Positions 8,885 to 16,515 of a stretch of 47,022 bases of DNA are shown piece by piece. Source of the DNA: an uncultured Lachnospiraceae bacterium (GTDB lineage: Bacteria; Bacillota; Clostridia; Lachnospirales; Lachnospiraceae); contig CACWRR010000023.1 of assembly GCA_902763335.1 (NCBI GenBank), positions 1 to 47,022 on the forward strand, given 5' to 3'. Below the pieces are notes generated by a model. That model was not told the DNA's origin. It saw only the letters and a list, made by a program, of their open reading frames with translations, and searched no databases. Position 1 is the stretch's first letter. Each line of letters starts with the position of its first letter. Made by a program: the position numbers and the translations under genes.

Positions 8885-10046
8885 CCTCTACCTCCAAAAA
8901 TATCTTTTCATAATCATTTACTATCTTTTCCCAGCTGAAATTGTTGCTTATTCTGGCTTTAGCCTTATCTCCATACTCATTCATCTGTTCTTCCGTACAC
9001 TCTTCAACTCTGTCTAAAAGCTTTGTAAGAGAACCATACTTCTTTTTCCAATATACGGCACCATGTTCACCGACCTCTTTATTAAATCCGACTTTAAGTA
9101 ACAAATTCATTCTGGTTGATGCAAGTGCCTCAAGCAATGACGGGTTAGTTCCTCCTACCTCGTGTCCATGTATATATCCATATGCCATTTCCCTGATTTT
9201 CTTAAGCATTTCCTGGTCATACAGTGTACCGACAAATTTTATTCTTTTATCTTTATCAAATCCCGTCTTTAATTTAAGTTCTTCATAAAACTTATTTTTT
9301 TCTATATTTGTGATAAGAACAAGATCCTTTTTAGTCTTGGATTTCATAAATTCCATAATCATCATCTCATAATTATTTTCAGGAACAAATCTTCCAACCA
9401 CAAGATAATATTCACCCGGTTTTACACCTTTATCGTCCATCCACTCCTTAAGTTTCTCATCATCATCCTTAAGCTGTGATTTCTTTATTTCCGCACCGTA
9501 TGCTATATAAGTAGTCTGCGGATTGTACTTTGAGTACATTTTTCTTATATACTTTTCGATGTTCTTTGAATCACACACAATCAGTTCGCCATTTTTTATC
9601 ATAAGTCTCTCTGATATCTTCCAGTACATCTTTATAAGAGAATTCCACTTTCCTCTCTTCCATTCATGACCGTCCGGATTCACATAAAGATGTCCGCCGA
9701 CAGCTTTCAGCTCACGCTTAAGTTCTCCCACAAACGGTCCTATCCTGCATGCCAGCACATACACTATCGCATGCTTTATATGATGTTTCTTTATATACTC
9801 AAGTGAATATTTAAATGCCATAATATCATAATATACTGCTTTGGCAGCTCCTATAGGCGGAACCTTTATCTCAAAGCAGTGAGCAGCATTATATGTGTAT
9901 TCCCTTGGAGCGTTCTCCGTTATTCCTGCCACATGATATTTTATGCGTGAACTCTTTCTGTTTTCTGTCAATTTGTCAACAAATGTCTCAAAACCTCCAT
10001 AGTTGGATGGTATTCCCTTTGATCCAATTATAAATACGTGCTGCAT
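8877..10046 (-). CDS. DUF1972-type glycosyltransferase (rhamnosyltransferase-like)
   Basis: The protein (about 389 residues) starts MQHVFIIGSKGIPSNYGGFE, the hallmark N-terminus of DUF1972 transferases such as Cps2T, which add rhamnose early in capsule repeat assembly. A GT4-type C-terminal half follows, with YYLVVGRFVPENNYEMMI and HGHEVGGTNPSLLEALAS. I chose the ATG at 10046 because GGAGAG lies just before it; the open frame extends nine codons further up. It directly follows the priming transferase, consistent with adding the second sugar. Rhamnose as donor is likely from the family but not proven; no dTDP-rhamnose genes are in the window. Confidence 0.87.
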   Translation of the reverse strand: MQHVFIIGSKGIPSNYGGFETFVDKLTENRKSSRIKYHVAGITENAPREYTYNAAHCFEIKVPPIGAAKAVYYDIMAFKYSLEYIKKHHIKHAIVYVLACRIGPFVGELKRELKAVGGHLYVNPDGHEWKRGKWNSLIKMYWKISERLMIKNGELIVCDSKNIEKYIRKMYSKYNPQTTYIAYGAEIKKSQLKDDDEKLKEWMDDKGVKPGEYYLVVGRFVPENNYEMMIMEFMKSKTKKDLVLITNIEKNKFYEELKLKTGFDKDKRIKFVGTLYDQEMLKKIREMAYGYIHGHEVGGTNPSLLEALASTRMNLLLKVGFNKEVGEHGAVYWKKKYGSLTKLLDRVEECTEEQMNEYGDKAKARISNNFSWEKIVNDYEKIFLEVEDE

Positions 10047-10089
10047 ACAACTCTCCATTTCTGAAGCGCACAAGCGCTATCATTATTGT

Positions 10090-11508
10090 CTATTTGGCAC
10101 CCGATCCCATAAATATGACGCCAACAGTCTTTATAAGTATTTTAATATCCAAAGCCAGACACCAGTTATCTATATATTCCAAATCCAGCTTAACAACTTC
10201 CTCAAAATCTTCTATACTGCTTCTTCCACTTACCTGCCACATTCCGGTTATTCCCGGTTTGATGCTCAGTCTTCTCTTGTGGTATCCTTCGTATTTCTTA
10301 AATTCATCTACTGTAGGTGGTCTGGTTCCCACAAGACTCATGTCGCCTTTTAATACATTCCAGAACTGCGGCAGCTCGTCTATACTTGTCTTACGTATAA
10401 ATTTTCCAACCTTTGTTATTCTCGGATCATCTGTCATTTTAAACATCAGTCCGTTCATCTCGTTTTTATCCATAAGCTCTTTTTTTCGCTCTTCAGCATC
10501 CTTATACATTGAACGGAACTTATACATGTAAAAATATCTTCCATTCTTTCCGACCCTTTTTTGTTTAAAAAACAGCGGTCCCGGAGATTCAATGAGTAAA
10601 ACAGGTGCAAGGAAGATTGTAACTATTCCGGTAATAATAAGTCCTACTATGCTTCCTACAATATCCATGCATCTCTTTATTATAAGTTTATTATAATCAA
10701 AAAATGTATTTGCAAACGAAATAACAGGAATATCCCCAAGCATTGATACAGTTTTATCAAATCCCTCAAAATTTTCAAGAACTTCAATATTTAAATGAAC
10801 CGTAACACCCATATTTTCATATTCCATTATCACGTTCTTTAATGATTTTCCCGTGTTATACGGAACATTTATAAACACTTCATCAATTGCCTCAGTGCGC
10901 ACATAATCAATCATATTATTAAAATCTGCCACAACAGGAACCCCACATATCTCCGTTCCTTTAAGATTGTCATCTATTATGGCAATCGCCTTTAAATGAT
11001 TGTACCACTCACTGTGTCTGTGCATATTGTTAAGCATTTTGTTAGCTCTGTCCACCGTCGTCACCATGAACATTTTCACACTCTTACTCTTGTTCGCATC
11101 ATTTATAAAATGTCTGCGAAGCATAATATGTCCAACGCACATCAATATAATATTAATAATCACCGTACATACAAGAACACCTCTGGATATTGTACCAAAG
11201 CTTCCCTTTATAACTATCAGTATGGATACCACTGCCGCAAACAGCAGATTCATCTTAAGGCAGTGCATAAACTCTGCAAATGCACCTCTTTTAAAGAATT
11301 CTTTATTTACATTAAAAAATAAAATCGTTCCTAAAAATGAAAACAAAAAAATCCCCATATTATCAAATATGGTATCCCTCGAATACTGAAGCTGTCCCCT
11401 GTACAATACCACCCACAAATATGTCGCCAATATATAACTCACAAGAATGCTTACCGTATCTACTGCAAATATAATAAAATTCTGTGTCTCTTTCCTGTTC
11501 TGATACAT
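10090..11508 (-). CDS. Polyprenyl glycosylphosphotransferase (priming sugar transferase)
   Basis: First gene of the minus-strand polysaccharide operon. The N-terminal half has about four to five membrane spans and a CoA-binding-like domain. The C-terminal third is the bacterial sugar transferase domain: KRCMDIVGSIVGL membrane entry, SPGPLFFKQKRVGKNG, FYMYKFRSM, KTSIDELPQFWNVLKGDMSL, VGTRPP and KPGITGMWQVSGRS. It transfers a hexose-1-phosphate to undecaprenyl phosphate (WcaJ/CpsE type). I chose the ATG at 11508 because GAGGA precedes it; an in-frame ATG at 11520 overlaps that ribosome site. Substrate (glucose or galactose) is not determinable. Confidence 0.92.
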   Translation of the reverse strand: MYQNRKETQNFIIFAVDTVSILVSYILATYLWVVLYRGQLQYSRDTIFDNMGIFLFSFLGTILFFNVNKEFFKRGAFAEFMHCLKMNLLFAAVVSILIVIKGSFGTISRGVLVCTVIINIILMCVGHIMLRRHFINDANKSKSVKMFMVTTVDRANKMLNNMHRHSEWYNHLKAIAIIDDNLKGTEICGVPVVADFNNMIDYVRTEAIDEVFINVPYNTGKSLKNVIMEYENMGVTVHLNIEVLENFEGFDKTVSMLGDIPVISFANTFFDYNKLIIKRCMDIVGSIVGLIITGIVTIFLAPVLLIESPGPLFFKQKRVGKNGRYFYMYKFRSMYKDAEERKKELMDKNEMNGLMFKMTDDPRITKVGKFIRKTSIDELPQFWNVLKGDMSLVGTRPPTVDEFKKYEGYHKRRLSIKPGITGMWQVSGRSSIEDFEEVVKLDLEYIDNWCLALDIKILIKTVGVIFMGSGAK

Positions 11509-11571
11509 ATTAATCCTCATTTCGAAGCAATTTATTGCTAAACAATTTATCCAATGTTTATACTACCCTAT

Positions 11572-11600
11572 TTTATACCACATATTTGTTTATCAGTAAA
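11572..11600 (-). promoter_or_regulatory. Probable sigma-A promoter of the polysaccharide operon
   Basis: On the minus strand TTTACT (11595-11600), a 17-base spacer and TATAAA (11572-11577) lie about 60 bases before the priming transferase start. It is back to back with the promoter of the plus-strand LCP gene. The -35 matches four of six consensus bases. Confidence 0.5.
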
Positions 11601-11631
11601 CACCTTACCCTGATTTTTCTGTGAATTTTAT

Positions 11632-11659
11632 TTGATTTTTGTCAAATATGTAGTATAAT
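11632..11659 (+). promoter_or_regulatory. Probable sigma-A promoter of the LCP gene
   Basis: TTGATT (11632-11637), a 16-base spacer and a perfect TATAAT (11654-11659). Transcription would start near 11666, so the cloverleaf element at 11698-11820 would lie wholly in the 5' leader of the LCP-family gene. Confidence 0.6.
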
Positions 11660-11697
11660 ACCTAAGTTACGTTTTACTTATTAAATAGGATATAAGA

Positions 11698-11820
11698 TGA
11701 TGCCGGGGGTGAAAGCCCCTTCGGGGACTAGCCGGCATGAATATGCGTATTTGCAAGCCAGCTTGAAAATACGCATATTATGTCCGGCTGGTGCGTAGCA
11801 CCCTTTCACCCCCGGCATCA
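11698..11820. mobile_element. GC-rich cloverleaf inverted-repeat element (MITE-like or structured leader RNA)
   Basis: The 123-bp segment has perfect 18-bp terminal inverted repeats (11698-11715 and 11803-11820, starting TGATGCCGGGGGTGAAAG). Inside are three hairpins: CCCCTTCGGGG (11716-11726), a long stem with arms 11730-11752 and 11767-11789 with two single-base bulges, and GGTGC-GTA-GCACC (11790-11802). TAAGA flanks both ends exactly (11693-11697 and 11821-11825), as a 5-bp target duplication would. Base composition is far richer in GC than the surroundings. It contains no gene. It may be a non-autonomous mobile element, a structured RNA in the LCP leader, or both. The rest of 11509-11881 holds only the two promoters. 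Confidence 0.7.
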
Positions 11821-11881
11821 TAAGATTCAGACATCAAAATCATCCTATAAAATAAAGAAAATTAAGAAAAGAGGCTAAAGA

Positions 11882-13381
11882 ATGAGTAGTAAGAACTCCA
11901 GCAACAAGAAATCTAACAGTTTCCTGAAAAGTAAAAAACTCGGGTTTATACTGGCAGCTATTCAGGCAATAGTTACAGCCGTATTTATCGGTCTTGTAAT
12001 ATATGTTGACATGGTACCTGCAAAATATTTAATACCGGTTATCTTTTTACTTGTTTTATTTTTAGGATACGACATTTTTTCACAGTTTTCAAAGAAATTC
12101 AGATTATCAGGAAAGATTATAGCAGTAATCATAACTATAATTTTACTGGTGGGATTATTCTTTGTAATGAAAGCTAACCAGATATTCTCAGGAATCTCAG
12201 GTTCAAACAAAAAGACAGATGTCATCGGTGTGTATGTACTTAAAGATGACCCTGCCACAACTCTTGGTGACGTTGCAGATTACAACTTTGGTATACTTGA
12301 GACAATAGACAGAAAGAACACAGACAACACTATTTCCAAAGTAAATACAACAGTAGGAAAAGAAATCACAACAACAGCTTACAGTGATATGATTTCACTG
12401 GCAGATGCACTGTTAAACGGTGAAGTAAAAGCCATCGTATTAAACTCAGCATTCGTTGATACTATTTCAGACGATGACAACCATCTTGATTTTGCTGACC
12501 GTATCAAAGAAGTGGAATCTGTTTCATTTACGACAACTATCGAAGATACAGGTGTTAAAAATATCACTAAGGATCCGTTCTCAGTATATATCAGTGGTAT
12601 CGACGTATATGGTGATATATCTACAACAAGCCGTAGTGACGTAAACATACTCGCTACAATAAATCCTAAGACAAAGCAGGTATTACTTGTATCTACTCCT
12701 CGTGATTACTATGTACAGACTACTGTATCAGGCGGTGCTTATGATAAACTTACACATGCCGGTATATACGGTGTCGATTGTTCAATGGGAACTCTTGCTA
12801 ACTTATACGGAATAGATGTACAGTATTACTTCAGAGTAAACTTTACGGGATTTGAAAAAGTTATAGACGCATTAGGTGGTGTAACAGTTGTATCTGACGA
12901 AGCATTTACAACATATCATGGCAATTACGCAATCAAACAGGGTGAAAACTATATGGATGGCGCAAAGGCTCTCGGATTTGCCAGAGAACGTTACTCTGTA
13001 TCAGGCGGTGACAGAGGCCGTGGAAAGAACCAGATGAAAGTTATCAAAGCCATTATAGATAAGGCTTCCTCAACTGCAATACTTAACGACTTTAACGGTC
13101 TTGTATCAAGTGTAACAGGAAGTTTTGAGACAAACATGACAAATGACGAGCTTACAGACCTTGTCAAAATGGAACTTTCTGATATGGCATCATGGAATGT
13201 CGTACAGTACAGTGTTGACGGATTTGGTGATTCAAAGACAACATATTCTGCACCAAATAATCACGCATATGTTATGGAACCGGATATGTCAACTGTTGAA
13301 ACAGCAAAAGCTCTTCAGCAACAGGTAATAAACGGTGAGACAATCAGTGCTCCTGAAAACGTTGTTGAACATTCAAACTAA
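11882..13381 (+). CDS. LCP (LytR-CpsA-Psr) family wall-polymer ligase
   Basis: A 499-residue protein with a basic cytoplasmic start, three hydrophobic spans within the first 100 residues, an extracellular domain, and an LCP catalytic domain from about residue 245. Recognisable LCP motifs are STTSRSDVNILATINPKTKQ, LVSTPRDYYV (the essential Asp/Arg region), KLTHAGIYG, LGGVTVVSD and GFARERYSVSGGDRGRG (polyprenyl-phosphate binding arginines). LCP enzymes transfer undecaprenyl-linked polymers such as capsule or teichoic acid to peptidoglycan. Next to a divergent capsule-type operon, it is the likely attachment enzyme for that polysaccharide. AGAGG precedes the ATG. A terminator closes the transcript. 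Confidence 0.92.
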   Translation: MSSKNSSNKKSNSFLKSKKLGFILAAIQAIVTAVFIGLVIYVDMVPAKYLIPVIFLLVLFLGYDIFSQFSKKFRLSGKIIAVIITIILLVGLFFVMKANQIFSGISGSNKKTDVIGVYVLKDDPATTLGDVADYNFGILETIDRKNTDNTISKVNTTVGKEITTTAYSDMISLADALLNGEVKAIVLNSAFVDTISDDDNHLDFADRIKEVESVSFTTTIEDTGVKNITKDPFSVYISGIDVYGDISTTSRSDVNILATINPKTKQVLLVSTPRDYYVQTTVSGGAYDKLTHAGIYGVDCSMGTLANLYGIDVQYYFRVNFTGFEKVIDALGGVTVVSDEAFTTYHGNYAIKQGENYMDGAKALGFARERYSVSGGDRGRGKNQMKVIKAIIDKASSTAILNDFNGLVSSVTGSFETNMTNDELTDLVKMELSDMASWNVVQYSVDGFGDSKTTYSAPNNHAYVMEPDMSTVETAKALQQQVINGETISAPENVVEHSN

Positions 13382-13396
13382 ACTGTAATTCTTAAA

Positions 13397-13429
13397 ACAG
13401 AACCTGTCTGATGACAGGTTCTGTTTTTT
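13397..13429 (+). terminator. Rho-independent terminator after the LCP gene
   Basis: A perfect 12-bp stem (ACAGAACCTGTC, loop TGAT) is followed by a run of T, sixteen bases beyond the LCP stop codon. Confidence 0.9.
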
Positions 13430-13488
13430 GTGGTAAAATGTGAATGTTACGTTAAATTTAAAATGTTTTAGGAAAGTATGGTAAGAAA

Positions 13489-15309
13489 ATGAGTAAGAAA
13501 ACTATCAAATTTCAAAGAAGCAAAAAAGACCATAAGTTTTGTAAGGCAGATTGGATTATATTATTAACCATAATGATTATATACAGTGCCATTGCCCTTT
13601 ATAATCTAGGTTATCACTATGCTCCACAGACAGCCTGGAAAGGAACTGATGGTCAGAATATAGTACTTGATATGGGTGATGTAACTGATATCAGTAATGT
13701 GAGCTTTTTCATGGGTGAAACCGCATATTACAATCTCTCTGTCAGCGGCAGGGATTCAACATCAGACATGTGGGAATCATACCGCAATTCAGAGATATCA
13801 ACAGTATTTTCGTGGAACACCGTAAATATAGATACGGCTCACAGATATATTATGATTGCCCTGTCATCACCGGCAGCATCACTGAAAGAAATCGTAATAA
13901 CTGATCCGGACGGAAATATACTTACACCGGTAAATGCTGATGATTATGCAAATCTGTTTGATGAACAGAACATGTATCCCGGAAAATCAACATTTAGGGA
14001 CAGTACATATTTTGATGAGATTTACCACGCACGTACTGCATATGAATATATCCACAGACTCACAACCTACGAAAACACCCATCCGCCCCTTGGCAAAATC
14101 TTTATATCCATCGGTATAATGATATTTGGCATGAATCCCTTTGGCTGGAGAATAATGGGAACGCTTTTTGGTATATTCATGATTCCGGTTATATATGCCT
14201 TTGCAAAAAAAATGTTTGAGCAGACATGGCTCACATCCATCATCTGTCTTTTATTTACATTTGACTTTATGCACTTTACGCAGACACGTATAGCCACCAT
14301 CGATGTATATGTAACATTTTTCATAATGCTTATGTACTATTTCATGTATAAATACATCCGCCTGTCATTTTATGACAGCTCTCTTAAGAAAACGCTTATC
14401 CCCCTCGGTATAAGCGGAGTTGCCATGGGATTCGGATGCGCATGTAAATGGACCGGCTGCTATGCAGGTGTGGGACTTGCATTAATCTTCTTCTATCAGT
14501 TATACAGAAGATACAGAGAGTACCACTTTGCCAAAATGAATCCTGACGGTGAAACAGACGGAATACGCAACAGCCATGTTATTGAAGTTTTCCCGAAATA
14601 CACGGTCAGAACACTTTTGTTTTGTATCCTTTTCTTTATAATAATACCGGGAATTATATACACGCTGTCATACGTTCCTTTTATCAGTTACAGCGGTAAC
14701 TTAAGTCTTATTGACAGAATGCTTGAAAATCAGGTTACAATGTTTACATACCATTCAGGCCTCAAAGCAACCCACGCTTACTCATCATCGTGGTATCAGT
14801 GGCCTGTACTTGTACGTCCTGTACTGTTTTACACAGTTTCACTCTCATCAACAGTATCAGAAGGTATTTCATCATTTGGAAACCCTGCTGTATGGTGGGT
14901 AGGAATACTAGCCACATCATACGCCTTATACAGGTTGATTGCATATTCTGATAAAAAAGCCGGATTTTTACTTATCTCGTATGCGGCACAGTTCCTTCCA
15001 TGGGTTCTCGTTACAAGATACACATTTATGTACCACTACTTCCCGAGCACACCTTTTGTTGTTTTGTTAATCGGTTTTAGTATGTACCGCCTTGCCGGTT
15101 CTGATGCAGTTACAGATGAAAGCAGTGTACCTCTCGAAGAAGGAGCATTAAAGCGTAGAAAAAGAATTGAGACGGCATGTTTTGTATACTGCGGTATAGC
15201 TATTGCACTGTTTATACTATTCTACCCTGTACTGTCAGGTATGCCGATAAGCAAAGCATTTGTAAAGACATTCTTAAGATGGTTTAAGAGCTGGACTTTA
15301 GTTTTATAG
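13489..15309 (+). CDS. PMT-type membrane glycosyltransferase (protein O-mannosyltransferase-like, GT39)
   Basis: A 606-residue multi-spanning protein. After a first span and an extracellular domain (about residues 40-155, a discoidin-like insertion seen in some relatives), it has FDEIYHARTAYEYI, where the acidic DE pair is the catalytic site of the PMT/ArnT superfamily, then THPPLGKIFISIGIMIFGMN, RIMGTLFGI and FTQTRIATIDVY. A late block, LPWVLVTRYTFMYHYFPSTP, is also typical of PMTs. Such enzymes use polyprenyl-phosphate sugars to glycosylate proteins or wall polymers outside the membrane. The ATG has only a weak, distant ribosome site (GGAAAG). It follows the LCP gene but is separated by a terminator. 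Acceptor unknown. Confidence 0.87.
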   Translation: MSKKTIKFQRSKKDHKFCKADWIILLTIMIIYSAIALYNLGYHYAPQTAWKGTDGQNIVLDMGDVTDISNVSFFMGETAYYNLSVSGRDSTSDMWESYRNSEISTVFSWNTVNIDTAHRYIMIALSSPAASLKEIVITDPDGNILTPVNADDYANLFDEQNMYPGKSTFRDSTYFDEIYHARTAYEYIHRLTTYENTHPPLGKIFISIGIMIFGMNPFGWRIMGTLFGIFMIPVIYAFAKKMFEQTWLTSIICLLFTFDFMHFTQTRIATIDVYVTFFIMLMYYFMYKYIRLSFYDSSLKKTLIPLGISGVAMGFGCACKWTGCYAGVGLALIFFYQLYRRYREYHFAKMNPDGETDGIRNSHVIEVFPKYTVRTLLFCILFFIIIPGIIYTLSYVPFISYSGNLSLIDRMLENQVTMFTYHSGLKATHAYSSSWYQWPVLVRPVLFYTVSLSSTVSEGISSFGNPAVWWVGILATSYALYRLIAYSDKKAGFLLISYAAQFLPWVLVTRYTFMYHYFPSTPFVVLLIGFSMYRLAGSDAVTDESSVPLEEGALKRRKRIETACFVYCGIAIALFILFYPVLSGMPISKAFVKTFLRWFKSWTLVL

Positions 15310-15346
15310 ATAATGTAGATTTTTATAATAATTCTTTATGCAAATA

Positions 15347-15392
15347 AGCGTGGAACATAAAAATATGACAATATATCTTTATATTCCACGCT
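15347..15392. terminator. Bidirectional terminator between convergent genes
   Basis: Arms beginning AGCGTGGAA and ending TTCCACGCT form a 15-bp stem with one mismatch and an AT-rich loop. It lies between the PMT-type gene (plus) and the nuclease gene (minus), with T-rich sequence on both sides. Confidence 0.75.
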
Positions 15393-15398
15393 ATATTT

Positions 15399-16163
15399 TT
15401 ACTGTTTTTTACTTTCACCTGTTGCATAATCTATGGTTATTCCCGGCTGGATGTTATATACATATACACTGAATTTCACTCCATCACCATTATCTTCTAC
15501 TGATTTTGCTTCCATCCACACTCCTGATGCCACCAGATTATCTCCCTCAAATATGGGTGTCACCCTGTACAAAACATGATTATTGGTTTTATGCACATAG
15601 TCTGCTACTTCATTTTCAAACGGCAGCATCCCATCCACATTGAGATATCTTGTTCCGGTTATCAGGTTTTTCTCGTTGGCATTTTCGCCCGAGAGCTGAT
15701 ATCCTATAAGATGGCATCTGTTATACAGATATTTTCCATCTACGTTATCATATTTCACGGTATGCCATCCGCTCGGCTTAATCATACCTATCTTTCCTCT
15801 TTCCTCCGTAGGCATTATATCAGTGCATACATTGGCATATGCCACTCCGCACCTCCCCAGTGAATCAAGCTCAGAATAATTTTCAAAAGGCTGTGTAATC
15901 ATATCATTTTCACCAAACTCAGGCTCATTATTATTAATCTCCACATACGGACTTCCCGAATATTCCGGAACATCTCCTACATCGGCAGACTGTACCTGTT
16001 TTCCACCGCTGCCTATGCTATTCCATGCTTTTTCAACCAGATGGCCTATCTGTCCATATGTACCCGGAAAATAATTACCTACACCCGCCAGTATCAATAT
16101 GGCCAAAATCACATACAACAGATTTCTTACCGGATTAGATTTTTTTCTTCGATTCCTGCTCAT
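15399..16163 (-). CDS. Membrane-anchored DNA/RNA non-specific endonuclease (EndA/NucA-like)
   Basis: A 254-residue protein with a basic start MSRNRRKKSNPVRN and one hydrophobic span (about residues 13-30) that could be an anchor or uncleaved signal. The nuclease domain has NRCHLIGYQLSGENANEKN, which corresponds to the DRGH-type beta-beta-alpha-metal active site (catalytic His), then LITGTRYLNVDGMLPFENEV and VLYRVTPIFEG. Streptococcal EndA of this family degrades DNA during uptake or in host traps. Here Asn-Arg-Cys-His replaces the usual Asp-Arg-Gly-His. GGAGG precedes the ATG. Role: extracellular DNA degradation for nutrition or competence, by inference. Confidence 0.88.
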   Translation of the reverse strand: MSRNRRKKSNPVRNLLYVILAILILAGVGNYFPGTYGQIGHLVEKAWNSIGSGGKQVQSADVGDVPEYSGSPYVEINNNEPEFGENDMITQPFENYSELDSLGRCGVAYANVCTDIMPTEERGKIGMIKPSGWHTVKYDNVDGKYLYNRCHLIGYQLSGENANEKNLITGTRYLNVDGMLPFENEVADYVHKTNNHVLYRVTPIFEGDNLVASGVWMEAKSVEDNGDGVKFSVYVYNIQPGITIDYATGESKKQ

Positions 16164-16285
16164 TATTTTGCCTCCATTTTATACTGGCATCATGATGCCT
16201 GCCAGCCTTGTACAACAAAAAAAGAAACACAATATCATCTCAGTATGTGCTTCTTCTCATTTATGTATACAACTGTTTAATATAG

Positions 16286-16371
16286 TGCCGGCGACCGGAA
16301 TCGAACCGGTACGGGAGGTTAGTCCCGCAGGATTTTAAGTCCTGTGCGTCTGCCAGTTCCGCCACGCCGGC
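16286..16371 (-). tRNA. tRNA-Leu (anticodon TAA)
   Basis: An 86-base class II cloverleaf. Acceptor GCCGGCG pairs with CGCCGGC, the anticodon stem-loop is GGACTTAAAATCC with anticodon TAA, there is a variable arm, and the T loop is GGTTCGATTCC. No CCA is encoded after the discriminator A. Confidence 0.96.
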
Positions 16372-16376
16372 AACAA

Positions 16377-16458
16377 TGGATGGAGGTGGATTCGAACCAC
16401 CGAAGCAATTTGCAGCAGATTTACAGTCTGTCCCCTTTGGCCACTCGGGAATCCATCC
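16377..16458 (-). tRNA. tRNA-Tyr (anticodon GTA)
   Basis: Acceptor GGATGGA pairs with TCCATCC, the anticodon stem-loop is CAGACTGTAAATCTG with anticodon GTA, and a variable arm and T loop GGTTCGAATCC are present. It is five bases upstream of tRNA-Leu in one transcript. No CCA is encoded. Confidence 0.96.
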
Positions 16459-16479
16459 ATGTCTTATCGACATTAAATA

Positions 16480-16508
16480 TTTATACCACAATACATCTTA
16501 AAATGCAA
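16480..16508 (-). promoter_or_regulatory. Promoter of the tRNA-Tyr/tRNA-Leu pair
   Basis: TTGCAT (16503-16508), a 17-base spacer and TATAAA (16480-16485) on the minus strand, about 20 bases before the tRNA-Tyr 5' end. Confidence 0.65.
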
Positions 16509-16515
16509 GTGATTT

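Noticed and set aside
10094-10531. 145-codon plus-strand frame opposite the priming sugar transferase
   Set aside because: Shadow of the strongly conserved sugar transferase domain on the other strand.
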